Origin: Torymus aiolomorphi
Lineage: Eukaryota > Arthropoda > Insecta > Hymenoptera > Torymidae
NCBI GenBank assembly: GCA_036365515.1
Contig: CM070874.1
Span: 39,792,083 to 39,856,082, forward strand
Length of the DNA: 64,000 nucleotides
Reading direction: 5' to 3'
Each line of letters begins with the position of its first letter. The stretch's first letter is position 1. The translations under genes were made by a program, and so were the position numbers. Below, piece by piece: positions 38,081 through 50,127 of this stretch. The notes under the pieces were generated by a model. The model was given only the letters and a program-made list of their open reading frames with translations. It was not told the origin of the DNA and made no database searches.

Positions 38081-39522
38081 TCACTTTCGTGTACCATAAT
38101 TCAGGAATATTGCATACGATATAGGCCGTTAGTATTAGTTACAATTCCAATTGTTTCTCTCAATTTAGCATAAGATTCATGTAAAAAAGTTCCCGTCCTT
38201 AAATGTTCAAGCGATTCACTGGATACTCGATATCTGTACAATGTACATGGCATTTTGGGACTTGAACTTAATCCTCCAGCTGCTAAAATTGTTCTGTTTT
38301 CACGACAGAGTAGAAGATATTTAAATATAGACGAAGTATAAAAGTACTCTGTCGATTGAATGCGACACCTTGCCATAATTGCATTCAGTCTTGTTAATCC
38401 CCAGATTTACGAAAATTTGTATCTCTGTTTGAAAATTATCTATTGTGTACCTTCTCGTTTTGATACCTGTCAATGTAGTTTGAATAGGCTGGAAATCTAT
38501 AGAAAAATATTAAAGAATAATTGTATGAAAACTGACTTTAGAACGGTTTATTCTTCCTGAATTATTCATCCTCTCGTCGCCTATTTGACATCCACTTATA
38601 TATACAGCATTTTTGGGACTTTCCTGTAAGAAATTAAATGTTCTACTATTGTATTTTTTTTTTTACATTAAAATTGATTTTTTTAGAGAAATAATTGTAT
38701 TCTAAATTAATATAAAAAGATTCAAGCCCTTGAATATTTTATGCATTTATCGTTCATTTGATGTTGTCTTACGGTTACGGCATTTTGGAGACTTATGAGA
38801 AACGACTGCACTGATTTCCAAGCAGTGTAATTTGAAATTTAAGGGGTTCACTTTCGTATACTATAATTCAGGTATACTGAATACGATATAGGCCGTTATT
38901 ATTAATTCCAATTCCAATTGTTTCTCTCACTTTAGCACAAGATTCATGTAAAATAGTTCATGTCCTTAAATGATCAAGTGATTCACTGCATACTCGATGT
39001 CTGTACATGTACATGGCATTTGGGGACTTGAAGTTAATCCTCCAGCTGCTAAGATTGTTCTGTTTTCACGACAGAGTAGAAGATATTTAAATATAGACGA
39101 AGTATAAAAGTACTCTGTCGATTGAATGCGACACCCTGCCATGATTGCATTCAATCTTGTTAATCCCCAGATTTATGAAATTTTGTATCTCTTTTTTGAA
39201 AATTATCTATCGTGTACCTTCTCTTTTTTGTACCTGCCAATGTAGTTCGAATAGGCTGGGAAACTATAGAAAAATATTAAAGAATAATTGTATGTAAACT
39301 GACTTTAGTTCGGTTTATTCTTCCTGAATTATTCATCCTCTTTTTTTTTTACATTAAAATTTATTTTTTTAGAGAAATAATTGTATTCTAAATTAATATA
39401 GAAAGATGCAAGTCGTTGAATATTTTATGCATTTACCGTTCATTTGAGGTTGTATTACGGTTACGGCATTTTGGAGACTTATAAGAAACGACTGCTCTGC
39501 TTTCCAAGCAGTTTATTTTGAA
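38081..39522. repeat. Satellite-like array, segment 2
   Basis: Same family as 32.6-35.5 kb. Landmark words recur at about 38209 and 38982 (about 775 bp apart). It is continuous with segment 3 if PLE-2 is removed. Confidence 0.8.
39510..39522 (+). repeat. Left target-site duplication of PLE-2
   Basis: AGTTTATTTTGAA, repeated at 41517-41529, flanks PLE-2. The intact satellite unit carries this word once, in CAGTTTATTTTGAAATTAAAGG. Confidence 0.8.
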
Positions 39523-39595
39523 TTACTATATAGTGATCCTAATGGCTTATCTACCAGGTAATGTTTTTATAAATAAAAAATAACATTTGTCGTAT

Positions 39596-39636
39596 CTCGA
39601 CGTTTCGGACACTTTTCTTTGTGTCCCTCATCAGGA
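39596..39636 (-). ncRNA. Hammerhead-ribozyme-like motif of PLE-2
   Basis: Minus strand: TCCTGATGAG, a strong stem (GGACAC ... GTGTCC) with an A-rich loop, then GAAACGTCGAG. The core CUGAUGA and GAAA are exact. The best of the four motifs here. Confidence 0.65.
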
Positions 39637-40071
39637 TTCTATTCAAAAAATGTTATTACATAATTATTACAGGTATGTTAAACGTAAATAACTAAATCAC
39701 ATTAAATATACAAACAAAAAACTTACAATGAGACAGTGTCAATCTAGTAACGCAGAGAACAATCTGCTCGACAATAACTAGATTTTACAAAATTCCGGCT
39801 TATATACTACCTAATGTATGTGTATTTGAAAATATACATTATCACAGATATAACTACTACATCTAAATGGTGACGTGAAGTAGGAATGGTGGGTGAGGCG
39901 TCGCTGACAGAGGTAGTAAACGGAGAGAGGTAACAGGGCAACACACACAAGAGGAGATGGCGCTATCGATGTTTCGATAGGCGGGCTATGCCAACTTCCA
40001 CGCTGTGTAATCATACCTCCTATATGTGTGTGTTCCTGGTACCTTTACAAAGTCATCGAACGGCAATTACA

Positions 40072-41510
40072 TTATTTCGGAGATGAGAAATCGAAATTTT
40101 TTATAAACGTATTGTATTCGTTGGGTAGCCTTGTAATTTCGAACTCTTTATTAATAAAATTTGGTTGTGGGTGTATAAAAAACGCCTCAGAGAAAAGTCT
40201 TTTTCCATTATTTATTTCATTATCTAATATTTTTATGTTTTCAAAATCTATTGTGTGATTTGTTTCATTAGTGTGCATAAATAATCCAGAATTTTGATCT
40301 TCATCTTTATATTTCTTTGTGTGTTCTTTTGCTCTGACTTGTAGGCGTCTACTCGTTTGTCCGAGATAAGAAGCGTTGCAATCCCGGCAATTGATTTTAT
40401 ATACAATATTGGCTTGATTCGCTTTTTCTGTTTTATCTTTACCTAACTTTATAATATTATTTAACTTATTTGTAGTGCTATAGATAACCTTTGTACTAAC
40501 TTGTTTAAAGAAGTTATAATTAAAAAATTCCAGTTCCTTAATATACGGCAAGCTAATGACAGCTTTATTATTAACAGGTTCTATTTGTTTAAAATTTGTT
40601 GTAAATTTTATCTTCCTTAAACGTTTTTTTATGTGAAAATCTATAACTTGTAAAGGATAATCATTCAGTTTTTACACCATTTTTATAAATGATATATTTT
40701 CGTTGTGGAAACTGTTATGCGATAATTTGATGGCTCTATCAACGAAGCAATATATAATAGCTATTTTATTACTGAGGGGGTGGTGTGAATTATAATTTAA
40801 ATAGCGTCCTGAGAAAGTTGGTTTTCGGTACCAGTTTGTAATTATATGTCTATTTTTGTCTATTACAATTTTAAGATCTAAGAAGCTAATCCTTTCATTC
40901 TGTGCTATTTCAACCGTAAATTGTAAGTTTTTATTGTATGTATTAAAAGTATTAAGAGTGTGGTCTATTGAATTGCTAGCTACACATAACAAGATATCGT
41001 CAACATAACGGAAATAAAACATAGGTTTAACATTCAATTTTTTATACACTCAGTTTCAAGATCTTGCATAACTATATCAGATAAAATCGGGCTTAATGGA
41101 TTACCCATTGTCGAACCAAATGTTTGTTTATAGAATTTTTTATTGAATTGAAAAAAATTATTATTCAAAATAAGCTTTATAACTTCTATAAATTCCGTGC
41201 AAGACATATTGATTTTGTTATACAACTGCGTCCATCTTCTTTCAATAGATTGAACAACCAAATTTTCCATCTTTTTCCATTACTTTATTTTATTAAATAA
41301 GATTCCATCTTTTTTCAATAGATTGAAAAACCAATGATTGGCCTGATAGGAAAACCGGTTTTGTGAATTTTAATTAGACCATATGCTTTTGAAATACTAA
41401 ATTTCTGTAATATTGCGGGTAACTTTTTTCCGTTACCAGTAAAATCTATCTTATTGAGTCGTTTGATTAATTCATTAGTTTTCCTTTCTAAGCTTGGTAT
41501 TGGATGGTAA
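40072..41510 (-). pseudogene. PLE-2 RT and GIY-YIG coding region, broken
   Basis: Three minus-strand pieces. 41270-41034 has the RT palm part (FGSTMGNPLSPILSDIVM). 41049-40672 holds motif C as FRYVDDILLCV, intact, followed by SFLDLKIV and NWYRKPTFSGRYLN. 40551-40072 holds the GIY-YIG nuclease (IVYKINCRDCNASYLGQTSRRLQVRAKEH) and a tail with HPQPNFINKEFE. Frameshifts separate the pieces near 41040 and 40560-40670. The catalytic Asps survive, so loss came through frameshift and truncation, unlike PLE-1. Confidence 0.85.
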
Positions 41511-41516
41511 CAATCT

Positions 41517-42770
41517 AGTTTATTTTGAAATTAAATGGGTTCACTTTCGTATACCATAATTAAGGTATATTGAATGTGATATAGGCCGTTAGTATTAATT
41601 CCAATTCCAATTGTTTCTCTCACTTTAGCACAAGATTCATGTAAAAAAGTTCATGTCCTTAAATCTTCAAGCGATTGACCGCATACTTGATATATGTACA
41701 ATGTACATGGCATTTGGGGACTTGAACTTAATCCTCCAGCTGCTAAGATTATTCTGTTTTCACGACAGAGTAGAAGATATTTAAATATAGACGAAGTATA
41801 AAAGTACTCTGTAGATTGAATGCGACACCCTGCCATAATTGCATTCAATCTTGTTAATCCCCAGATTTATGAAATTTTGTATCTCTTTTTTGAAAATTAT
41901 CTATCGTGTACCTTCTCTTTTTTGTACCTGCCAATGTAGTTCGAATAGGCTTGGAAACTATAGAAAAATATTAAAGAATAATTGTATGTAAACTGACTTT
42001 AGTTCGGTTTATCCTTCCTGAATTATTCATCCTCTTTTTTTTTACATTAAAATTTATTTTTTTAGAGAAATAATTGTATTCTAAATTAATATAGAAAGAT
42101 GCAAGTCCTAGAATATTTTATGCATTTACCGTTCATTTGATATTGTATTACGGTTACGGCATTTTGGAGACTTATATGAAACGACTGCTCTGCTTTCCAA
42201 GCAGTTTATTTTGAAATTAAAGGGGTTCACTTTCGTATACAATAATTCATGAATGTTGAATACGATATAGGCCGTTAGTATTAATTCCAATTCCAGTTGT
42301 TTCTCTCACTTTAGCACAGGATTCATGTAAAATGTTCATGTCCTTAAATGTTCAAGCGATTCGCTGCATACTCGATATCTGTACATATATAAGTCATTTT
42401 GGAGACCTATAGGAAATATCATAGCTGCTACTACAGCCGGTTATTTTTTTACGACAAAGTAGATAATATTTTAATAACGACCAAGTATAGAAGTAGTCTA
42501 TCGATTGAATGCAATGCTCTGTCACAATTGTTTACAAAGTTTTTAATCTCAACATTTTAATATTATTCAATTTATATTTTTTATATTATCTAACTTGTGA
42601 CTTCTGTTTATTTCTACATGCCAATGCTGTACTATTAAGCTCTAAAACGTGTAAAAAACATTAAATAATAATGTTATGTTAGCTTTGTTTAGAATGGTTT
42701 ATGTTCTTGAATCCTTCATCCATTCGCCGCTCATTGGACAGTTATCGTTCATTCGATGTGTTCTTATGTT
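41517..42770. repeat. Satellite-like array, segment 3
   Basis: Continues the array after PLE-2 (target duplication 41517-41529). Landmarks near 41672 and 42352. It ends where the foldback element begins at 42771. Confidence 0.8.
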
Positions 42771-43335
42771 CCCCTATAGCACCCAATATTGGAGCGACAT
42801 TGCTCCAACATTGCTTTGTCATATTCCCCATATTCGTCAATATTCCCCCAACACTTTTATATATGGATGCTATATGGGAGCAATGTTGCTGCAATCGCTG
42901 ATCTCCGTTTCATCATTGCTTTTTTAAAATGATCGGTCAAGCTCTCTGTCATAGCAATCTTGCAGCCATGTTTAGCCAATATTTAGCAGCACGAAAGGAA
43001 TATTAATTTTATAATTATATTTTTCTGCTGTTTTTTTTCTTTTGATGATTTAGCAATATTGCAAGAATATTTGTACAATATATATAAATACTGGAAGAAT
43101 GTTCCCGTTTGGCCATGATTGTTGGAGCAATATTTCCTCAATTTCCAAAATACATTAGTGAATTTCCCCTTAAGGGGAATGTCGCGAGTATGTCAAAACA
43201 ACATTGAGGCAATATTGCTTGAGATGATGATTCTAACGACAGCTGCTTCAAGAGTTCTTTGTTCTATCGATACTAACGGTCGTGCTGTCCAAGGAGTCAG
43301 GATGGTAAATGACAAACCGTGTGTTTAGCTTAATG

Positions 43336-43378
43336 TCGACGTTTCGGACTCTTTTTTTATTGAGTCCCTTCTCAAGAC
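43336..43378 (-). ncRNA. Degenerate hammerhead-like motif, left end of PLE-3
   Basis: Minus strand: TCTTGAGAAG, stem GGACTC ... GAGTCC, GAAACGTCGAC. The stem and GAAA are kept, but CUGAUGA reads CUUGAGA, so cleavage is unlikely. Confidence 0.4.
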
Positions 43379-43742
43379 TCTAATACAAAAATCATATATT
43401 ATAAATTTTTGATACAAAAATGATAGAAAAATTTACATACAAATTACACATAATTACTTATAAGAAACAATAGTCTAACAAATTTTTAGGTGGTCACAGC
43501 GATACCACCAGTCAATTGAAAGTAAATTCGCAACATTTTGGCCTTTATATACAGTGGAGAATTACATATGTATTTGTTACATTAATACAAGAAGCCAATC
43601 ATACATTGTATAAGGCGGTGCTTATTAGCTGTACAGAGAGAGAGTATTAGACAAATATATGTCAAGGAGGTGTCAAAGAGACGGGGAGGGCCCAAGATGA
43701 CTGTGATTTTATATTTTGGGCGTGGCCATCTCTTTGTCAGAA

Positions 43743-43895
43743 AAATTTTCTTTGTGTATTTTGATAAGGCCATAACCTTTAGAAATATTACATTTTTGTG
43801 CTACGCGCGGTATAGTTGTATCATTCAACAAAAAATTCTTATCATTTAATTTATTAATGTGTAATCTGGTATTTCTTTCTAATGTAGATAGCGGA
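43743..43895 (-). pseudogene. PLE-3 RT N-terminal fragment, inverted
   Basis: Minus strand reads LERNTRLHINKLN..., VAQKCNISKGYGLIKIHK, the conserved region just before the RT catalytic core in PLEs. It abuts plus-strand RT at about 43896-43902, so the element folded back on itself during integration. Confidence 0.65.
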
Positions 43896-43901
43896 TTTCT
43901 T

Positions 43902-44990
43902 TTACAAACAAAAGTTTGGTTCAGCGATAGGAAATCCTATTAGCCCCATTCTAGCTGATATCGTAATGCAAGATTTGGAATCTTATGCATTAAATAAACT
44001 TTGTTTCGATAGTATATTTTATTTTCGTTATGTAGATGATATTTTGTTATGTGTGCCAAGAAACCTAATTAATTATACACGAGACGTTTTTAATAGTTAT
44101 GACAAAAAAACTTACAGTTTACGACTGAAACATCGTGTAATAATAAAATCAGTTTTTTAGATATCGAAGTTATAATAAAAAACAAAAAAATAATAACTAA
44201 TTGGTATAGAAAACCAACGTTTTCGGGTAGATTTCTAAATTTTAACTCGCAACATCCTATTAAAAACAAAATAGCGATTATTTACTCACTTGTAGACAGA
44301 GCAATCAATCTTTCACACACATCATTCCATAATGTAAACCTAAAATTAATTAAGCAGTTTTTAACTATGAATGACTATCCTATAGAATTTATTAATAACT
44401 ATATAAAAACAAGACTCAGAAGCATAAATTACGCCAATAAAACTATACCACAGTTGGAACAAAATAGATTTCACATAGTCATTCCATACGTGAATGAACT
44501 CAATTCAATTATTTTAAGATTTTTTAGAAAATATAACACACAGGTCATTAACAGCACTATAAATAAATTAAACTGCTTTATTAAATTAGGTAAAGATGTG
44601 AGTACGAAAGAGGAAAAAACTAATGTTGTCTACCAAATAAAATGTAACGATTGTGATGCATCATATGTAGGTCAAACGGAAAGACGCTTAGGTATTAGAA
44701 TTAACGAACATTTCAAAAAATGCGAAAATAATGATCGAGGGTCTGCTATTTATACTCATATGGAAGAAACGGAACATAAGTTCAATTTTGAAAAAGTGAA
44801 AATTTTACATAATGAACGTTTTTTGTTTAAACGAAAGTTAGCAAATAAAAACAATATATTAATAATCAACAAGACACAAAAACACTCAGGTTCGAATATA
44901 AATCTTTTATCAATAAAAATCATTTTCTACAACAGCAATATCCTACAAACACAATCACAAAAGATAGAAGGTATTAGGAGAGTATGTTAG
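43902..44990 (+). pseudogene. PLE-3 RT and GIY-YIG coding region, broken
   Basis: The plus strand opens FYKQKFGSAIGNPISPIL, then motif C FRYVDDILLCV (intact). A frameshift near 44110-44160 (run of A) follows, then SFLDIEV-like sequence, NWYRKPTFSGRFLNFNSQHP, and the continuous 207-codon frame from 44367 with the GIY-YIG nuclease (VVYQIKCNDCDASYVGQTERRLGIRINEH). The end near 44990 runs into the inverted terminal copy. Only the RT C-terminal half and nuclease are present. Confidence 0.85.
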
Positions 44991-45350
44991 ACAAAGAGAT
45001 GGCCACGCCCAAAATATAAAATCACAGTCATCTTGAGCCCTCCCCGTCTCTTTGACACCTCCTTGACATATATTTGTCTAATACTCTCTCTCTGTACAGC
45101 TAATAAGCACCGCCTTATACAATGTATGATTGGCTTCTTGTATTAATGTAACAAATACATATGTAATTCTCCACTGTATATAAAGGCCAAAATGTTGCGA
45201 ATTTACTTTCAATTGACTGGTGGTATCGCTGTGACCACCTAAAAATTTGTTAGACTATTGTTTCTTGTAAGTAATTATGTGTAATTTGTATGTAAATTTT
45301 TCTATCATTTTTGTATCAAAAGTTTATAATATATGATTTTTGTATTAGAG

Positions 45351-45393
45351 TCTTGAGAAGGGACTCAATAAAAAAAGAGTCCGAAACGTCGAC
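45351..45393 (+). ncRNA. Degenerate hammerhead-like motif, right end of PLE-3
   Basis: Same sequence as the left copy but on the plus strand (TCTTGAGAAG ... GAGTCCGAAACGTCGAC). Both share the altered core, so the change predates the inverted duplication. Confidence 0.4.
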
Positions 45394-45843
45394 ATTAAGC
45401 TAAACACACGGCTTGTCATTTACCATCCTGACTCCTTGGACAGCACGACCGTTAGTATCGATAGAACAAAGAACTCTTGAGGCAATATTGCTCCAACAAT
45501 CAGTGGACAAACGGGAACATTCTTCCAGTGTTCACATTTATTGTACAAATATTCTTGCAATATTGCAAAGTCATCAGAAAAATCAGCATAAAAATATAAT
45601 TTTATAAATAATATTCCTTTCGAGTTGAGAAATATTGGCTCAATATTGCTGCAATATTGCTATAACAAAGAGCCTTACTCATCATTTTAAAAAAGCAATG
45701 GTGAAACGCAAATCACGGATTACAGCAACATTGTTCCCATATAGCATCCATGTGTAAAAGTGTTGAGGGGATATTGGCGAATATGGGGAATATGACAAAG
45801 TAATATTGGAACAACGTTGCTCCAATTTTGGGTGCTATGGGGG

Positions 45844-47900
45844 AAGTATAAGGATAATGTATATATAAGGATAATGTATAAAAGTGCATGTTCTCATACG
45901 TATAAGCGATTCATTGCATATACGACGTCTGTACACGTATATGGTATTTCGGAGACTTAATCTATTCACCGCTCATTTGACATCTACTTTTGCATATGGC
46001 ACTATCTGGGATACTATACTGAAATATTATAGAAATAATTGCATTCTGTATTAATATATAAAGTGGCAGATCCTTAAATATTTTATACATTTACCGTATA
46101 TTCGATGTAGGTTTATGTCTCAGTCATTTTCGAGACTCTTGAGAATTTGCTGTACTGTTCTTTAAGCTGTATAATTTCACATTAAAATACCTCATCTTTT
46201 TTTACATAATACTATCTCGAATACATTATATTTAGTTAGTTATAATTTCAATTTAAAAATCCTCTCGGTTTAATATGGTGGTCATGTAAAAAAGTACATG
46301 TCCTTATATGTTTAATCTGTCACCGCATATACGACGTCGGTACAAGTATATGGCATTCCGGAGACTTCTACGAACCCTATAGCTGTTACTAAAGCCTGTT
46401 CTTTTTTTACATCAAAGTAGATGATATTTAAATAAACACAAAATTTACAATTAGCTCGTCCATTCAGAGCAATTCTCAGCCAAAATTGATTACGAACGTT
46501 GGATCTTAACATTTACGTATACGAAGCTCATAGGTAAGAAACTATGAAGAAATATTTACGAATATGTGCATTCTTAATGTATTTAGAACTGTTGGGTCCT
46601 TACATATTTCGTCCCTTCAACTCTCATTAAACATCTACTCATGTGTATGGTATTTTGGGTACTTTTGCTTAAGAACACAAAATGTATTCGTCTGGATTTT
46701 TAACATCAAAATTTTATGTCTATGAATATACTCACAGAGCTATTAGATTAACAGCTGTATTTTATTCCTATTATTATGAGAATAATGAGGATTTCTTAGG
46801 TTGGCTTTAGTGTAATATCGCAGACGCTACACAAACACAATCAATGCAAAGAATATGATAATCTATTCCGAAATATTATAAAAATAATTGTATTCTAAAT
46901 GAGTATAGTAACGTGAAAGTCCTTAAATATTTCATAAATTATCGATTGATTCGATATCCGCTTACGTTTGAGGCATTTTGAAGACTTAGGGGAAAGACTG
47001 TACGGCTCTTTATGGAGTTGACATTGAAGTGGCTTATTTTTAGTCGGTTTTCTATTTGTATTTGTATACAACATTCCAGGTATATTGAATATGAAATATT
47101 TTATTAGTGGCAATCCAAATTCTAAGTAAGTGTTCCACATAAGTATAAGGATAATGTATAAAAGTGCATGTTCTCATATGTATAAGGCATTCATTGCATA
47201 TACGACGTCTGTACATGTATATGGTATTTCGGAGACTTACTCTATTCACCACTCATTTGACATCTACTTTTGTATATGGCACTCTGGCAAGTTTCTGCAA
47301 ATAATTTAAATATTCTTCTTGTAATCTTCTTTTACATCAAAGACGATGAGTTTTACACCCGTACAGAGATATTCGTATAGAGGTATTAATTCTCAGCTAT
47401 GTTTTTCCCTAATTGTTTTCAGAATGATGAAGGTTTCGCCGATTAGGTTTTTTCACGGTCTCTTCAATTGCATTCAATGCAAATAATGTGGGATACTATA
47501 CTGAAATATTATAGAAATAATTGCATTCTGTATTAATGTATAAAGTTGCACGTCCTTAAATATTACCGTATATTCGATGTACGTATATGTCTCAGGCATT
47601 TTCGAGACTCTTGAGAATTGGCTGTACTGTTCTTTAAGCCGTATAATTTGACATTAAAATATCTCATCTTTTTTTACACAATACTAGGTATATCGAATAC
47701 GATATATTTAGTTAGTTCAATTTCAATTTAAAAATCCTCTCGGTTTAGTATGGTGGTCATGTAAAAAAGTACATGTCCTTATATGTTGAAGCTGTTCACC
47801 GCATATACGACGTCGGTACAAGTATATGGCATTCCGGAGACTTCTACGAACCCTATAGCTGTTACTAAAGTCTGTTTCTTTTTGTCATGAATGTAGATGA
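45844..47900. repeat. Diverged satellite-like array, segment 4
   Basis: Units with GTATAAGGATAATGTATAAAAG (about 45846 and 47144), ACATGTCCTTATATGTT (about 46297 and 47772) and GGCATTCCGGAGACTTCTACG (about 46350 and 47828), roughly 1.3-1.5 kb apart. Related at a distance to segments 1-3. No gene; short Tyr/Ile-rich frames are incidental. Confidence 0.7.
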
Positions 47901-47913
47901 TATTTAAGTCAAG

Positions 47914-48260
47914 ATGGGTTTTGTATGTTCATCTACACCCAACAATAGAATTTCGAAACTTAGATTTGTACGAGAGTGCCCTGAAAAGTACGATGTTACA
48001 TGTACACACTCACTTTCGGGAACTGTCCCCAAAAAGGTTTTCCTACTCGTTTTAACCATAATGTCCCGAAAAGTAGGGCCTTACACCTACAAACTTTTGG
48101 GGACGGTTCCCAAAAGTACCTTCCTACACCTTTGTTTTTCGAGGACCGTCCCCATAACACGAAAATGTCCTCAAAAGTACGTTCTTACACCCAAAAATGT
48201 CCTCGAAAGTACTCTTTGACCCACTTGTGTATGTGTGCGTCAATAAATATTAACAATTAA
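47914..48260. repeat. Degenerate TGTCC(C/T)CAAAAGTAC repeats
   Basis: Short phrases such as CTGTCCCCAAAAAGG, TGTCCCGAAAAGTAG, GGTTCCCAAAAGTACC and TGTCCTCAAAAGTACG recur every 30-60 bp. Frames of 101 and 86 codons across it owe their length to the repeat. Confidence 0.5.
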
Positions 48261-48339
48261 ATAAATATATAAACGTTGTTTTTACTCTCTCTACCCGACA
48301 CCTCTCTCTTTCCCCACCTCTCTCTCTTCCCCCATCTCT

Positions 48340-48512
48340 CTCTCTGCGTGTGGGTGGGTGGATGTGGGTGGGTAGGTGGGTGGGTGGGTGGATGTGGGTG
48401 GGTGGGTGGATGTGGGTGTGGGTGGTTGGGAGGGTGAGTGGGCGCGGGTGTGTGTGTGGGTGGGTGAGTGGGTGGATGTGCTTGCGTCATCTCTCTCTCT
48501 CTCTCTCTCTCT
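48340..48512. repeat. GGGT/GGAT-rich and CT-rich microsatellites
   Basis: (GGGT)n and GTGGATGTGGGTGG runs from about 48350 to 48476, then (CT)n at 48489-48512. Pro/His/Thr and Trp/Val/Gly repeat frames arise from them and are not genes. Confidence 0.9.
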
Positions 48513-48514
48513 CC

Positions 48515-48815
48515 AGTACGCGGGCTGGTATAGCGAGACGTATCATATTACAAGGGGAGGTCGGCACCGCGGGTGGGGTCATTAAGTTAACTGTTATGTA
48601 AACAGTAGCTAATTACCCACTGTTAATGGGTGGTTTGTTTACAAAACAGTAGTGGTTTTGAAAACAATAGGCCCTTGACATGGATCCTTGACATTAGCTA
48701 CCGTGCAGCTACTGTTTACATAACACTTAACTTAATGATCCTCCCCGCTGCGCCGCCACGGGGCGCCCCCACCCCCTTGTAATATGATATGTCTCGCTAT
48801 ACCAGTCCATGTACT
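48515..48815. mobile_element. About 300-bp MITE with ~100-bp inverted arms
   Basis: AGTAC..GG.CTGGTATAGCGAGAC at the left is inverted at the right (GTCTCGCTATACCAG...GTACT). Pairing continues through CATATTACAAGGGG, GTCATTAAGTTAA and TGTAAACAGTAGCTA. No coding content. Directly preceded by a CT microsatellite. Confidence 0.75.
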
Positions 48816-49605
48816 ACTTACACTTATTTCCTTTAAATTGCGCAATATTCTATCTTGGATTTGGAGGGTTCCATAGGCATATCGTAAAATAAACAATTTT
48901 TAGACACGTCTTCCCACACTTGATTGTCTTCATTATCTTCTGCATTTTCATCATCCCTAAATAAAAAAATTTATTGTATAAAAGCCACTTATACATATAG
49001 ACATAGAAAATAAGTATTTATCTAATTATTATTGAAATATTTGTATTACCTAATATTTGCAGACGTAGAAGCTTTTCCGGTATCATGCGTAGATTCCATT
49101 TCTCTAGTACTTCGAGTGTCTGAGAATTCGAAAAAAGTTTTTAAGATTTTGTATTATATTTGGAAATTGAATATTAGTCCTGGCGATAGAGCAGTTATGA
49201 TTAATTGAATTGAAGAGTGAAAATTATATGCTATTTGTATAAATACGTTTTCCAAAATATGGTAAATATTTGACAGATTTTTTGAAATCTAGCAACAATA
49301 TATGTATAAATCCTTAAAAAATATATTTCCAATGAATGCTTTTCAAACAATATTCTTTATAAGTTTAGAATTTACTTTTAATTGAAAAATTTATTCATTT
49401 CAATTAAATTTGTATGCAGATAATAGATACTTGGCTTCCAAAAGTTATATCTGACAAATCAAACTCTTTCGAGATCGAGCAATATAAACTTGGCGGACTA
49501 TTTTTGTTATCGAATCTGATAAGACCGCCGCGTTTGACATTAAACTAACTTCATAGATATATGAAAGAATCATATCAGAGTAGGTAAGCTAAGAGAATTC
49601 CGATT
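48816..49605. other. Noncoding AT-rich stretch
   Basis: No gene seen. Near 48960-49130 the sequence has exon/intron-like texture (TTTGTATTACC, AGACGTAG) but no frame I can support. Confidence 0.4.
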
Positions 49606-49611
49606 CACTGA

Positions 49612-49860
49612 GCCAGAACTCTCTTAGCATTTTCGAGTCGAATTCTACGAGCCCCGTTAACCCATAGTGGGCCAGAACTCTCTTAGCATTTTCGAGTCGA
49701 ATTCTACGACCCCCGTTAACCCATAGTGAGCTAGAACTCTCTTATGATTTTGGAGTCGAGCGTAGAATTCTACGAGCCCTGTTAACCCATAGTGAGCCAG
49801 AACTCTCATAGCATTTTCGAATATTACGCTGAGAATTCTACGAGCCCCGTTAACCCTACT
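49612..49860. repeat. 59-66-bp tandem repeats, four copies
   Basis: GCCAGAACTCTCTTAGCATTTTCGAG begins copies at 49612, 49671, 49730 and 49796 (the third reads GCTAGAACTC). Each copy ends CCGTTAACCCATAGTG or a close variant. The third and fourth are 5-7 bp longer. Confidence 0.9.
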
Positions 49861-50127
49861 ACGATAGAAACCTCACAGGATTCCGAGAATCCTCCCAACA
49901 TTTTTCGAGTCCAGTGCGTTACATAGCGAGTCCGGTATAGCTCGATGAGCTAGCGCATACTAAAGATTAATTCTGCATAATGTCATGTTACATCCCTACG
50001 CAGAGCGTTTAGTAGATAAAATGTCTACTTTAATCTTTTATACTTATCGCGTTCGGGTAGAGAATTAGTATTCGTGGAATATTTTTGAGAATATTTTTTC
50101 CATTTCGATTCCTCTTTTTTCTCCTGT

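Larger units (their letters stand above)
39523..41516 (-). mobile_element. Penelope-like element 2 (PLE-2), 5'-truncated
   Basis: A 2-kb minus-strand insertion in the satellite, flanked by a 13-bp direct repeat. Reading from 41516: a trace of the RT N-terminal region (KAYGLIKIHK near 41370), RT, GIY-YIG nuclease, UTR and the terminal CGACGTTTCGG motif. The RT fingers region near 41270-41340 is deleted and duplicated (two copies of CAATAGATTGAA). Confidence 0.85.
43220..45476 (+). mobile_element. Penelope-like element 3 (PLE-3) with inverted terminal copies
   Basis: Flanked by a 16-bp direct repeat TTGAGGCAATATTGCT (43204-43219 and 45477-45492). Its ends are inverted copies of one ~490-bp segment (43249-43742 and 44989-45480), each carrying the CGACGTTTCGG motif. 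The left part, including an RT N-terminal fragment, reads on the minus strand; from about 43902 the coding sequence reads on the plus strand. Inverted partial copies are known for Penelope elements. Confidence 0.8.
42771..45843. mobile_element. Foldback element with long inverted arms, hosting PLE-3
   Basis: Begins CCCCTATAGCACCCAATATTGG and ends with the inverse (...TTGGGTGCTATGGGGG). The arms (about 42771-43150 and 45481-45843) match inversely through ACATTGCTCCAAC, ATATTCCCC, ATGCTATATGGG and AAGAATGTTCCCGTTTG. They are full of GCAATATTGC microrepeats. A small centre remains at about 43151-43203. No transposase, so it is a non-autonomous long-TIR element into which PLE-3 later inserted. 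Confidence 0.8.

Noticed and set aside
48257..48601. Pro/His/Thr-rich and Trp/Gly-rich frames
   Set aside because: Readings of GGGT and CT microsatellites.
49612..49860. Possible CRISPR-like array
   Set aside because: Units are contiguous tandem repeats with no unique spacers, and the window is eukaryotic.
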